This document shows positions 44,946 through 53,727 of a stretch of DNA of 64,000 bases, in pieces. Under the pieces are notes generated by a model. It had not been told where the DNA came from. It ran no database searches and worked only from the letters and a program-made list of their open reading frames with translations. The stretch lies in assembly GCF_000971975.1 (NCBI RefSeq), contig NZ_LAQO01000022.1, positions 1 through 64,000 of the forward strand, written 5' to 3'. This stretch comes from Paenibacillus algorifonticola. GTDB taxonomy: Bacteria > Bacillota > Bacilli > Paenibacillales > Paenibacillaceae. Made by a program: the position numbers and the translations under genes. Position 1 is the stretch's first letter, and every line of letters begins with the position of its first letter.

Positions 44946-45560
44946 TTAATGGGGGGCGGCGCCATGCCAGAACAGTTCTACAAGCTCACGCGCCGTTTGC
45001 TTGAGTGAAGCTTCATCATTGACAACTTGTTTACGGTTGCGAATGCTCAGCATAGCGGTATAGGCGTGGGCAAGCAGCAGCGGATTGCCTGGGACTAGTT
45101 CTTTTTTATCCATAGCCTCTTGAAAAGTGTCGGCGAGCAGCTCATGCAGCCGCGATTCTCCGGCACGGATCGTTAGCGTCTGCTCCTCGCTAAGGCCCGA
45201 AGCCGCTTCGCGCATCATCGTTTCAAAGTCGACATGGGCGTTCGCCATATACCGTTCAGCTACAATAAGCAGTCGGTCCTTAAGCTCTCCAGAACCGGTA
45301 ATGATTTTACGCGTACTCTTATAAGCCATGTTTAAGACGAATAAAATCGCCTCGGTAAAAAGTATCGCTTTATTGTTGAAATAGTAGTAGACGCTTGCCT
45401 TTGTAACGCCGCATGCTTTGGCAACGCCGTCAAGCGATACTTTCTCGAAGCCAAGCTCCATAAATTGATAAGATGCCGTAAATAAAATTTTCTCCATCGT
45501 TTGAGCGGTGCTGCTGCCTTTCGGACGGCCAGGTTTGCGTTTTTCTTGTTCATCTACCAT
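44946..45560 (-). CDS. TetR/AcrR-family regulator
   Basis: A 204-residue repressor from ATG 45560, where GGAGGG lies seven bases upstream; an ATG at 45581 has no site. The helix-turn-helix VSLDGVAKACGVTKASVYYYFNNKAILF is at ~38-65, after a basic GRPKGSS arm. The C-terminal ligand domain is helical and specific. It is divergent from the MMPL exporter 100-odd bases away and probably controls it and itself through the AT-rich palindromic stretch (TTAATTAA-like) at ~45600-45650. Confidence 0.9.
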   Translation of the reverse strand: MVDEQEKRKPGRPKGSSTAQTMEKILFTASYQFMELGFEKVSLDGVAKACGVTKASVYYYFNNKAILFTEAILFVLNMAYKSTRKIITGSGELKDRLLIVAERYMANAHVDFETMMREAASGLSEEQTLTIRAGESRLHELLADTFQEAMDKKELVPGNPLLLAHAYTAMLSIRNRKQVVNDEASLKQTARELVELFWHGAAPH

Positions 45561-45695
45561 GTCGTGACCCTCCATGTTCATGTCATTGTAATAAAAGCAG
45601 TTGATTAATTAACCTTCGGGTATATATAATTAATTTAGTCTATAAAATCTATTTTAAACCAAATGGCTGAAGATGTGAAACGGAGGATGGGAGTA

Positions 45696-47936
45696 ATGTT
45701 AGAGAAATTAGGCAGCGCGATTGCGGGCCGCCGTACGCGGTGGATCACGGTAATCGTATGGATAGTGCTTGCGGGAGCTTTAACATTGTGGCTTCCTGCT
45801 GTTGGAGGGCAAGAGAAAAATAATGCACCCAACCTGGAAGCAGACAGCCCTTCCGTGCTTGCAGATCAATTGATGAAGGAAGAATTCCCGAATGGGGCTG
45901 GTGTGCCCGCCTTGCTCGTATGGCATAGGGATGCCGGGCTTACGGATGAAGATTATGCACTCATTCAGAAAACGTCGCAGCTGCTCAGCGAGCAGCCGCT
46001 GCCAGAACAAGGAGAGCTGCTGCCGCTGCATCAAATGCCGACTCCGGCGCTTTCAAAACTGGCATCGGAAGACGGCGGCACGCTTGTTCAGCCGATTACA
46101 TTTGCTGAAAATACGGATACGGAAATTTTACGCAGCAATTTGGAGAAAATTCAAGAGCTTGTTAAAGAAGCGGCAGGCGGCACGAGCCCGTTTGATGCGG
46201 CAACGACTGGCATTGATGCACTGAGTGCAAGAATCAGCGGTCCAGTGGGCATCCAGGTCGACGCATCAGCATTATTCAAAGGAGCAGACATGTCGCTGCT
46301 TATTGCTACGGTACTGATTGTACTCATCCTATTGCTCCTTATTTATCGCTCGCCGATTTTGGCGGTCGTTCCAATTGTAGGCGTAGGGTTCGCTTACTTG
46401 GTTACGAGCCCCATTCTCGGCTGGCTGGCATCAGAGGGCTGGATTACAGTAGATGCCCAAGCCATTTCGATTATGACGGTGCTGTTGTTTGGTGCAGGTA
46501 CAGACTACTGCTTGTTCTTTATTGCACATTTCCGTCAGGAGCTGGAGCGGGAAGAGAATAAGATGACGGCGCTCAAAATTGCCTTCCGTGATGCATCCGG
46601 AGCAATTGCGATGAGCGGCTTCACGGTCGTTCTGTCATTGCTGGCGCTGCTTGCCGCCAAATATGGTGCTTACCAGCGTTTTGCTATACCATTCAGCTTG
46701 TCGATTTTCATCATGGGCATGGCCAGCCTGACACTCGTGCCTGCGCTACTGTCCATTATGGGAAGAGCTTCATTCTTCCCGTTCATTCCTCGCACCGAAG
46801 GTATGCAGCAACAGCGTGCAGAGAAGCGGAACAAGCCGTTTCGCCCGCGCCGCCAAGGCAGCAAGCTAGGCACAGCAGTGGGAGGCCTAGTCGTAGCGAA
46901 GCCTTGGACCGTTGTTATCGCGAGCGTTATTTTTCTCGGTGTGCTTGCGGGTTTTGCGCCACAGGTGAAGTTTACGTATGATTTATTGTCTTCCTTCCCG
47001 AAAGATATGCCGTCTCGTGAAGGGTTTAACACGATTTCCACAGCGTTTACTCCGGGGCAGCTGGCTCCTATTAACGTAGCAGCGCAAATAGATGGCAAGG
47101 CGGTCGAGCTGGTTGCCAGCCTTTCAGATATTGACCTTGTTGACTCGGTGTCGGAGCCGGTTCAAAGTGAATCCGATCCTAATTTGCAGTCGGTGCAAGT
47201 CACGCTGAATATTAATCCTTATTCGCAGGAAGCAATGGACCTCATTCCGATACTGCGCGCAGCAGCGGAGGAAGCGCTGGATAAAGCAGGGGTGCCAGAT
47301 GCTGCTGCCAAAGTATGGGTAGGCGGACAGACAGCAACGCAGCATGACTCGCAGCTGTTGACCGATCGTGACAATGAAGTCATTATCCCACTCGTCATTG
47401 TGATGATTTTAGTGCTGCTCATCGTATATTTGCGCTCCATTGTTGCAGCCCTTTATTTAATTGGCACCGTATTATTGTCATTTGGCTCTGCTTTAGGCCT
47501 CGGCTGGATTATATTGCATTATGGGATGGACGCAGAAGCGATTCAAGGTGCGATTCCGCTGTATGCATTTGTGTTCCTCATTGCCCTTGGCGAAGACTAT
47601 AATATTTTTATGATTTCGAGCATTTGGAAGAAAAAAGCGAAAATGCCGCTCAAGCAAGCGATACGCGAAGGTGTAGCAGAGACTGGCGGCGTCATTACGT
47701 CCGCAGGTCTGATCCTGGCAGCTACATTCGCGGTACTAGCGACGCTGCCGATTCAGGTATTGGTGCAGTTCGGCGTTATTACGGCGATTGGCGTGCTAAT
47801 GGATACGTTCATCGTAAGACCGTTCCTCGTGCCGGCCATTACAACGCTGCTTGGCAAAAGAGCTTTCTGGCCGGCTAGGGCTGAGCTAGTGGAAGAAGAA
47901 AAAAGTAAGCTTGGCAAGCAAAAACAAAGCGTTTAA
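45696..47936 (+). CDS. MMPL/RND-family exporter (YdfJ-like)
   Basis: A 746-residue exporter. ATG 45696 is preferred, with GGAGG a little upstream; an ATG at 45663 lacks a site. It has the usual two halves of six helices, each led by one helix and an extracytoplasmic loop. LFGAGTDYCLFFIAHFRQEL in the first half and FLIALGEDYNIFMISSIW in the second hold the paired Asp/Tyr proton-relay motifs of MMPL transporters. Divergent from a TetR regulator, so likely induced by the exported compound. The cargo (lipid, drug or antibiotic) is not known. Confidence 0.9.
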   Translation: MLEKLGSAIAGRRTRWITVIVWIVLAGALTLWLPAVGGQEKNNAPNLEADSPSVLADQLMKEEFPNGAGVPALLVWHRDAGLTDEDYALIQKTSQLLSEQPLPEQGELLPLHQMPTPALSKLASEDGGTLVQPITFAENTDTEILRSNLEKIQELVKEAAGGTSPFDAATTGIDALSARISGPVGIQVDASALFKGADMSLLIATVLIVLILLLLIYRSPILAVVPIVGVGFAYLVTSPILGWLASEGWITVDAQAISIMTVLLFGAGTDYCLFFIAHFRQELEREENKMTALKIAFRDASGAIAMSGFTVVLSLLALLAAKYGAYQRFAIPFSLSIFIMGMASLTLVPALLSIMGRASFFPFIPRTEGMQQQRAEKRNKPFRPRRQGSKLGTAVGGLVVAKPWTVVIASVIFLGVLAGFAPQVKFTYDLLSSFPKDMPSREGFNTISTAFTPGQLAPINVAAQIDGKAVELVASLSDIDLVDSVSEPVQSESDPNLQSVQVTLNINPYSQEAMDLIPILRAAAEEALDKAGVPDAAAKVWVGGQTATQHDSQLLTDRDNEVIIPLVIVMILVLLIVYLRSIVAALYLIGTVLLSFGSALGLGWIILHYGMDAEAIQGAIPLYAFVFLIALGEDYNIFMISSIWKKKAKMPLKQAIREGVAETGGVITSAGLILAATFAVLATLPIQVLVQFGVITAIGVLMDTFIVRPFLVPAITTLLGKRAFWPARAELVEEEKSKLGKQKQSV

Positions 47937-47962
47937 GTCGCAGTATAATTTGTAGCAGCAGC

Positions 47963-48014
47963 AAAGCGCCTTTCTGTCTGGTCGGCATGACCAGATGGGA
48001 AAGGCGCTTTTTTT
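47963..48014 (+). terminator. Terminator after the MMPL exporter
   Basis: The arms AAAGCGCCTTTC and GAAAGGCGCTTT, with inner CTGGTC/GACCAG pairing, are followed by a T-run. Confidence 0.88.
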
Positions 48015-48122
48015 CTGGTGCAAATGTATAAACAGATGTGAAAATTCCGCGGGCCAAGCTTCCGTTCTGGGCGCACGGGAATAAAATGAAGGGAAACGAA
48101 AAGCGCAAAGGGGGTTCGCCAA

Positions 48123-48446
48123 ATGCGAAAGAGGTTCCTTAGTCTAACTTTTATGGTGGTCCTGTTTATTGGAATAAGCCTCTGGAGTTCTGCATGGCTG
48201 TCCGTGTCCGCAGCGGATGTCTGTACACCTGCAAATAGCGAGCAGCAAACGAATGCTGCTACTACACCGACATCAGGCGCCAACTGTAATGAGCATGCTG
48301 GACATGGAACTACTGATCCGGGTGCAACTGCTCCGGGAGATCAGCTGAATGATGAGCAGGCTGGGTGGCTGCTTACGGGTATAATTGCTTTATTTCTAGT
48401 TATCGTCGTCATATGGCGCCGGCTAGTATTCAAGTCAAAGCGTTAG
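48123..48446 (+). CDS. Small exported protein with C-terminal membrane anchor
   Basis: A protein of 107 residues. A signal peptide (MRKRFLSLTF, core, cleavage near residue 30) precedes a polar Thr/Ala/Gly-rich middle with two Cys and a His pair (DVCTPAN, GANCNEHAGHG). A membrane helix (WLLTGIIALFLVIVVIW) and a short basic tail RRLVFKSKR finish it, so it is a surface protein anchored from its C-terminus. AAAGGGGG precedes ATG 48123. I recognise no family. The CysHis-containing loop could bind metal, but this is speculation. The 277 bases after it hold no further gene. Confidence 0.6.
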   Translation: MRKRFLSLTFMVVLFIGISLWSSAWLSVSAADVCTPANSEQQTNAATTPTSGANCNEHAGHGTTDPGATAPGDQLNDEQAGWLLTGIIALFLVIVVIWRRLVFKSKR

Positions 48447-48723
48447 CTGCCGAAGGAGTGGCGCAGCTTATTTGGAAGGGCTGCATAGTTATGCCGCAGA
48501 CGCGAACAATAGCCAGCGTGCGTTTTAGCCATCTGCGGCCCCGTGTTTTATTTTTCTGCTAAATAATGGACAAGCTTAATTATAAGGAGCAAAGCTAAGT
48601 TTTCGAGCGGGGCTGTGTTGAGAACCTGATCGTAAGAGGATAGAGACGAAATGCAACCGTTTGGACGCTTCTGCCGTATAAATAGTGCTCTGTGTCATAC
48701 AGGCGGAAAGGATGAGATTAAAC

Positions 48724-49197
48724 ATGACCATTCGTTCAGGAAAAAGCATACTTTTAATCATTGGAATGTTATTATTAGGAGGATGCTCGTTATTTGAGGA
48801 TGCCAAGCAGACGGTCAATTCCGTATCGAGCTCGGCTGATTATGTGACGGGTGCGGCAACGTACATGCAGACGCTGACGAGCTTCAGCGAGCAGGCGACG
48901 CAGCTTGCGGAGCAAGCCGTAAACGATGCGAGTGCACGCGCCGATTATAAGGAACAGCTGGTAGCTGTGCAGGAGTCCATCAAGCAGTTTGGCGAGCTGC
49001 AAGCGCCGGACTTTGCCAAGGACGTCCATCAGACAGTAGTCGATTATAATTTGAAGCTGCAGGAAAGCATTGATGCGGTGCTGAAGCAGATCGAGGACGG
49101 CAAAGCATTGGTTGACGCGACGGAAATTCCAAATACGATTAACAAAATCAATGAGCTGTTAAATCAAGTGAATCAACTTGAGCAGCTGGTGTCGTAA
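48724..49197 (+). CDS. Lipoprotein, DUF6376-like
   Basis: A protein of 157 residues from ATG 48724, with GGATGAG upstream. A short signal peptide ends in the lipobox LLLGGC, so it is lipid-anchored. The rest is helical and coiled, with YVTGAATYMQTLTSFSEQATQLAEQAV, IKQFGELQAPDFAKDVHQ and NTINKINELLNQVNQLEQL. This matches the Bacillales lipoprotein family I know as DUF6376, of unknown function. The gene at 49222 follows closely. Confidence 0.7.
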   Translation: MTIRSGKSILLIIGMLLLGGCSLFEDAKQTVNSVSSSADYVTGAATYMQTLTSFSEQATQLAEQAVNDASARADYKEQLVAVQESIKQFGELQAPDFAKDVHQTVVDYNLKLQESIDAVLKQIEDGKALVDATEIPNTINKINELLNQVNQLEQLVS

Positions 49198-49221
49198 CGG
49201 TAAAGAGAGGAAGAATGGAAG

Positions 49222-49491
49222 ATGAAAGTAAACATTTTGCATGCTAGCATGACGAACTCCAAGGAGTCTGGTTTCGTAGGCAAGGTTCATTTTGAAGTAG
49301 AGGGTCAGACGAACCAATACGAAATTACCCTCCACAGCCGCAAGGCGACAGAGTGGGGCTACGGTTTGTTTTTTTTGAATGAATCGGGCAAGGAAGAGGA
49401 CCTTTTAGCGGTTGAGGATGAGCTGGAAGAGGACGATGAGCTGTTTGATTCCCTCGTGAATGCGGCTTGGGAAACGCTGGAGAAGAAATAA
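49222..49491 (+). CDS. Small conserved acidic protein of unknown function
   Basis: A protein of 89 residues with no signal or helix. A beta-rich start (VNILHASMTNSKESGFVGKVHFEVEG) and TEWGYGLFFLNESGKEEDL lead to an acidic helix (EDELEEDDELFDSLVNAAWETL). AAGAGAGGAAG lies upstream of ATG 49222. It lies 24 bases after the lipoprotein gene and may be co-transcribed with it. I recognise no named family. Confidence 0.65.
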   Translation: MKVNILHASMTNSKESGFVGKVHFEVEGQTNQYEITLHSRKATEWGYGLFFLNESGKEEDLLAVEDELEEDDELFDSLVNAAWETLEKK

Positions 49492-49639
49492 ACCGTTTCG
49501 GTGAAAAATAGAGCTGGCGTCAGCCTGGACATGCTGTCCGTGCTTGCGCTGGCTCTATTTGCGCCTGGGCTGATGGCATAAACGCACTTGTCGATCATAC
49601 AATCTAATGTTATCATTAAGATTACAATTTAATAGGAAG

Positions 49640-49765
49640 GGAATAAGTGTCAGCAGGCGCCAAAGCGCCGAAGTTGACTTAATAGGGAAGTCGGTGAGAG
49701 ACCGGCGCGGACCCGCCACTGTATGAAGCGTCTGACGCTTCAAGCCAGGAGACCTGCTTATTTCA
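49640..49765 (+). promoter_or_regulatory. Cobalamin (AdoCbl) riboswitch aptamer
   Basis: Closing arms AGCAGG (49652-49657) and CCTGCT (49753-49758) enclose the conserved blocks AATAGGGAA, GGACCCGCCACTGT and AAGCCAGGAGACC, the B12 box. Order and spacing are canonical. It leads into the terminator at 49857-49894 and the cbi operon, so the operon should be shut off when cobalamin is plentiful. Confidence 0.95.
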
Positions 49766-49798
49766 ACGACACTGTAAACCTACGTGGATATTAGGAAG

Positions 49799-49894
49799 GT
49801 GTTAGAGATTGGATGGCCCTTCGCTGTCTGCGTTTAACAAGGACATTGGTCTTTTCAAGCATTTCTAACACATAACGTTAGAGGTGCTTTTTTT
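49799..49894 (+). terminator. Riboswitch expression platform: antiterminator and terminator
   Basis: GTGTTAGA (49799-49806) can pair with TCTAACAC (49864-49871). That same stretch can instead pair with GTTAGA (49877-49882) inside the terminator hairpin AAGCA...TGCTT, which is followed by seven T (49857-49894). The two folds exclude each other, a standard transcription-attenuation switch. Confidence 0.85.
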
Positions 49895-49961
49895 GTTGAA
49901 TAGAAATTGTATTTTGTTGGATAGAAATTGTAAATGGCTACATAGAAGGAGTGGGGCAGCA

Positions 49962-51800
49962 ATGAGTGAAGCAGGCGTCGGCAAGCTGTTAATTATCGGA
50001 TTCGGCCCGGGGAGCTTCGAGCATATTACGAAACGTGCCCGTGAAGCAATTCAGGAGAGCGATATGGTCATCGGCTATAACACGTATGTGGACTTGATTC
50101 GGGAGCTAATCAGCGATCAGGCGATTGTGCGCACGGGGATGACGGAGGAGGTCAGCCGGGCGCAGGAAGCGGTGCGCCAGGCGGAGAACGGCAAGAAGGT
50201 TGCCGTTATATCAAGCGGCGATGCGGGCGTGTACGGTATGGCAGGACTCGTGTATGAGGTGCTGATTGAAAAGGGCTGGAAGCGTAATGGCGGGGTAGAG
50301 GTTGAAGTCATTCCCGGCATTTCCGCGATTAACTCGACAGCGTCCCTGCTCGGCGCGCCGATTATGCATGATGCTTGCACGATTAGCCTAAGCGATCATT
50401 TGACGCCTTGGGAACTGATTGCGCGCAGGGTAGAAGCGGCCGGACAAGCGGATTTCGTCATTGCGCTTTATAACCCGCGCAGCGGCAGAAGAACACGGCA
50501 AATCGTTGAAACGCAGCGTATTTTGCTCAAATACCGCTCGCCAGATACGCCGGTTGGCATTGTGAAAAGCGCGTACCGCGACCGTGAGGATATTGTCGTG
50601 ACGACGCTTGCCCGTATGCTTGACCATGATATCGGCATGCTGACAACGGTCGTCATCGGCAACTCCACGACCGTCAATTATGATGGGCTGATGATTACGC
50701 CGCGCGGCTATCAGCGCAAATATACGCTTGGCGAAGGCGCGCAGCCGTTGAAGCCTCACCAGCGTCTGCAAGAGGCGAATGAGCCGTGGGCGCTTCATAC
50801 GGCAGGAATGCCTGAGCTTCCAGGTGATGGCGGTTATCGCGAGGACGAATATGATGCGACGGACCCATTGCTGGAGCGGGAGGAGCCGCAGGCGGCGACG
50901 CCAGACCAACCAAGAAATGAATATGGGCAAGGCGGTGTGGCGGTAGCTGTAGCGCCTCCGGCCGCGCCCGTGAAGCCTGCTCAAGCCCCAATAAATACAG
51001 CCGTTTCAATGAGGGCAGAGACTGCCTCGATACCAGTTGTGTCGCCACTGCATTTGGCGATGGAAGCGGTGCTGCTTAATGATCGCAGCAAGGGCATAGA
51101 GCCTAGTGCGGCATTTGCGGCAGCAGCAAGCCCTATGCCTGTGTTTACGCAGCAATCGGTGCTCGAGTTTGCCGTAAGTCCGGGTGTAGCGACGAAAAAC
51201 TTTACGCCCCAGCAGCTGGTGGCGCTGGCGCAGGCTGTTGGCGAGAAGGGCTCGATCGAATATACGCCGCATCATCATCTGCTTGTGCGTATTCCGACGT
51301 CTGACCCAGACAGCGTGACGGCGAAGTTGCGTGCGGATGGACTCAGTCTGGCGCCAATCGGTGATGTTTTGCAATTGAAGGCTTGCGATTTTTGCAATCT
51401 AGAGAAGGCGGAATCGGTGCCTTATGCAGATGAGCTGCAGCATAAGATCGGCGGCATGGCGATGCCTAAGGAGCTGCGCATCGGGTTCAATGGCTGCGGC
51501 ATGGCTTGTTATGGCGCAGTTAACGAGGATATCGGCATCGTTTATCGCCGTGGCAAATTCGATTTGTTCCTCGGCGGCAAAACCGTCGGCCGCAATGCGC
51601 ATGCCGCGCAGCCGGTTGCTGAAGGCATTGCAGCCGATGAAATCGTACCACTGATTGAACGCATTATTGCGCTGTATAAAGCGGAAGGTCATCCGAATGA
51701 GCGCTTTCATAAATTTTTTAAACGAATGGGACAAATAGAAGGCTATCGCTATCAGGAGCTGCCTGTTTTTCATATCGAAGACGCATTGTGCGGAGACTAG
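49962..51800 (+). CDS. cbiH: Precorrin-3B/cobalt-factor III C17-methyltransferase fused to Fe-S domain (CbiH60)
   Basis: A 612-residue ring-contraction enzyme of the anaerobic pathway. Residues 1-~245 are the SAM-dependent methyltransferase (IGFGPGSFEHITKRA, ISSGDAGVYGMAGL). A Pro/Ala/Glu-rich variable linker covers ~255-400. The C-terminal ~210 residues are a sulfite/nitrite-reductase-like half (VSPGVATKNFTPQQLVAL) with a cluster-binding part: KACDFCNLEK and FNGCGMACYG. This is the architecture of CbiH60 described in Bacillus megaterium. ATG 49962 is chosen, with AGAAGGAGTG before it; the frame itself opens at 49884 within the riboswitch terminator. It is the first gene of the riboswitch-controlled operon. 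Confidence 0.92.
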   Translation: MSEAGVGKLLIIGFGPGSFEHITKRAREAIQESDMVIGYNTYVDLIRELISDQAIVRTGMTEEVSRAQEAVRQAENGKKVAVISSGDAGVYGMAGLVYEVLIEKGWKRNGGVEVEVIPGISAINSTASLLGAPIMHDACTISLSDHLTPWELIARRVEAAGQADFVIALYNPRSGRRTRQIVETQRILLKYRSPDTPVGIVKSAYRDREDIVVTTLARMLDHDIGMLTTVVIGNSTTVNYDGLMITPRGYQRKYTLGEGAQPLKPHQRLQEANEPWALHTAGMPELPGDGGYREDEYDATDPLLEREEPQAATPDQPRNEYGQGGVAVAVAPPAAPVKPAQAPINTAVSMRAETASIPVVSPLHLAMEAVLLNDRSKGIEPSAAFAAAASPMPVFTQQSVLEFAVSPGVATKNFTPQQLVALAQAVGEKGSIEYTPHHHLLVRIPTSDPDSVTAKLRADGLSLAPIGDVLQLKACDFCNLEKAESVPYADELQHKIGGMAMPKELRIGFNGCGMACYGAVNEDIGIVYRRGKFDLFLGGKTVGRNAHAAQPVAEGIAADEIVPLIERIIALYKAEGHPNERFHKFFKRMGQIEGYRYQELPVFHIEDALCGD

Positions 51801-51824
51801 CGACAGCAAGGGAGATGAAGGAAG

Positions 51825-52916
51825 ATGGATGCGGTTTTGTTTGTAGGGCATGGAAGCCGAGATGAGAGAGGCAATGAAGAGGTGCGCGAGTTTGTCGCCT
51901 CTGTAGCGTCAACACTGAAAGCAGATTTGGTAGAGCTGTGCTTTCTGGAGTTTGTAACGCCGACGATGAAGCAGGGCTTTGATATTTGCGTATCAAAAGG
52001 GGCGACTCGGATCGCCGTTATTCCGATTACGTTATTTTCGGCAGGGCATGCCAAGCTTCATATGCCTGCAGCCATTGATGAGGCGAAGCTGCGTTACCCA
52101 GCTGTAAATATTATTTATGGACGGCCGATTGGCGTTCACGATCAAGTGCTGGAAATTTTGACCTCCCGCCTTGGCGAAGCTGTTGCAGCAGAGGAAAGCG
52201 AGCTTGCTGATACGGCTATTTTGATCGTCGGCCGGGGCAGCAGCGATGCTGATGCGAACAGTGAGCTATTTAAAATTTCCCGCTTGTTCTGGGAGCGGCT
52301 TAAAGTGAAATGGGTAGAAACTGCCTTTATTGGCGTAACAGCGCCTTTGATGGATGAAGGTGTAGAGCGCTGCCTCAAGCTTGGCGCGCGCAAAGTCATT
52401 ATACTGCCTTATTTCCTGTTTACCGGCGTTTTAATTAAACGGATGGAAGCAGCGATGGAGCAATATACCGCTGCTTATCCAGATACGGAATTTGTACTTG
52501 CAGAATATTTTGGTTTCCACCCGCTGCTTAAAGAAATTTTGAAAGATCGCGCCGCAGAAGCACTGCAGGACGAAGTGAAAATGAACTGCGATATGTGCCA
52601 GTTCCGCCTGCAAGCGATGAAAGATCATGACCATCATCACCATCATGATCATGATCACGACCATCATGACCACCACCATGATCATCACGATCACGATCAC
52701 GACCATCATCATGATCATGAACACCATGCTCATGATCACGAGCATCAACATGAGGGTCATACGCACGAGCATAACCATAATCATGACCACCATGACCATG
52801 ATCACCACGATCACGAGCATCTTGAAATCGGTGAGCTTGCTGCTGATAATGCCAAGGAAGATGCGCAGAAGAAAAATGATCCGTCCAAGGCAGCTACGCT
52901 TGTCGGGGAGGGTTAA
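51825..52916 (+). CDS. cbiX: Sirohydrochlorin cobaltochelatase with His-rich tail
   Basis: A 363-residue long-form CbiX that inserts cobalt into sirohydrochlorin. Two chelatase halves are visible: LFVGHGSRDERGN at the start (catalytic His) and AILIVGRGSSDADAN at ~125-140. MNCDMCQF (Met253, Cys255, Cys258) is the MxCxxC motif reported to hold an Fe-S centre in the B. megaterium enzyme. A tract of about 65 residues, nearly all His and Asp (from ~266), follows and likely stores or delivers cobalt. The tail ends in ordinary sequence. AAGGGAGATGAAGGAAG precedes the ATG. Confidence 0.95.
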   Translation: MDAVLFVGHGSRDERGNEEVREFVASVASTLKADLVELCFLEFVTPTMKQGFDICVSKGATRIAVIPITLFSAGHAKLHMPAAIDEAKLRYPAVNIIYGRPIGVHDQVLEILTSRLGEAVAAEESELADTAILIVGRGSSDADANSELFKISRLFWERLKVKWVETAFIGVTAPLMDEGVERCLKLGARKVIILPYFLFTGVLIKRMEAAMEQYTAAYPDTEFVLAEYFGFHPLLKEILKDRAAEALQDEVKMNCDMCQFRLQAMKDHDHHHHHDHDHDHHDHHHDHHDHDHDHHHDHEHHAHDHEHQHEGHTHEHNHNHDHHDHDHHDHEHLEIGELAADNAKEDAQKKNDPSKAATLVGEG

Positions 52917-52919
52917 GCC

Positions 52920-53687
52920 ATGATTTTTATGTTATGTGGAACAAGCGATGCGAGGGAGCTCGCCGTACAAATTAAGGCGCAGGGCTATAGCGTGCTCACT
53001 TCAGTCGTAACCGACAGTGCGGCAGGCAGCTTGAGGGAAGCCGGACTTGACGTGCGAGTAGGGCGGCTGACAGCAGATGAGATGGCAGCTTACCTGAAAG
53101 AAAATCAGGTGCAGGCTGTCGTTGATGCCAGCCATCCTTTTGCCGAGGAGGCGCATCGCAATGCGATGGCGGCGGCCGAGCAAGCAGCGGTGCCATATAT
53201 TCGCTACGAGCGCGAGAGCTTGACCTTTGACGGACAACCGCTGATCCAGTATGCGGATGATTATGCCGAGGCAGCCGAAATGGCGGCTGCCAAAGGCGGC
53301 GTCGTGATGCTGACGACAGGCAGCAAAACGCTGCAGGTTTTTACCGAGCGTCTGCTAGGTTTGCCGAACGTGACGCTGATCGCCCGTATGCTGCCGCGCC
53401 TCGACAATATGGAGAAATGCGAGGCGCTTGGACTGCCGCAAAAGCATATCGTTGCGATGCAGGGTCCATTTTCCAAAGCGCTCAACAGCGCCCTTTATGA
53501 TCAATTCGGCGTGACGCTGATGATTACGAAGGAGAGCGGCAAGGTCGGCTCTGTAGATGAAAAGCTGGAAGCCGCGCTTGAAATGGGCATTGAGACGATT
53601 ATTATTGGGCGCCCTAAGCTTGCGTATGGGCATGTTTTTTCGCGCTTTGACGAAATAAGTGATACATTAAAGGAAATGTTGAAATAA
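52920..53687 (+). CDS. cbiJ: Cobalt-precorrin-6A reductase
   Basis: A 255-residue NAD(P)H-dependent reductase. LCGTSDARELAVQIKAQG at the start, VVDASHPFAEEAHRNA and ALGLPQKHIVAMQGPFSKALN are family signatures (CbiJ/CobK). The ATG follows the cbiX stop by three bases (TAAGCCATG), so it is translationally coupled. The gap to cbiC is 40 bases. Confidence 0.94.
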   Translation: MIFMLCGTSDARELAVQIKAQGYSVLTSVVTDSAAGSLREAGLDVRVGRLTADEMAAYLKENQVQAVVDASHPFAEEAHRNAMAAAEQAAVPYIRYERESLTFDGQPLIQYADDYAEAAEMAAAKGGVVMLTTGSKTLQVFTERLLGLPNVTLIARMLPRLDNMEKCEALGLPQKHIVAMQGPFSKALNSALYDQFGVTLMITKESGKVGSVDEKLEAALEMGIETIIIGRPKLAYGHVFSRFDEISDTLKEMLK

Positions 53688-53727
53688 ATAAACGTTAGAT
53701 CACGATTGAAGGAGCTGAGCGAAAAAC

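Noticed and set aside
49884-49961. Upstream extension of cbiH
   Set aside because: It starts inside the riboswitch terminator and T-run and lacks a ribosome site; ATG 49962 fits the family.
52431-52820. Met/Val/Ile-rich minus-strand frame that looks like a membrane protein
   Set aside because: It is the reverse of the His/Asp codon repeats of cbiX.
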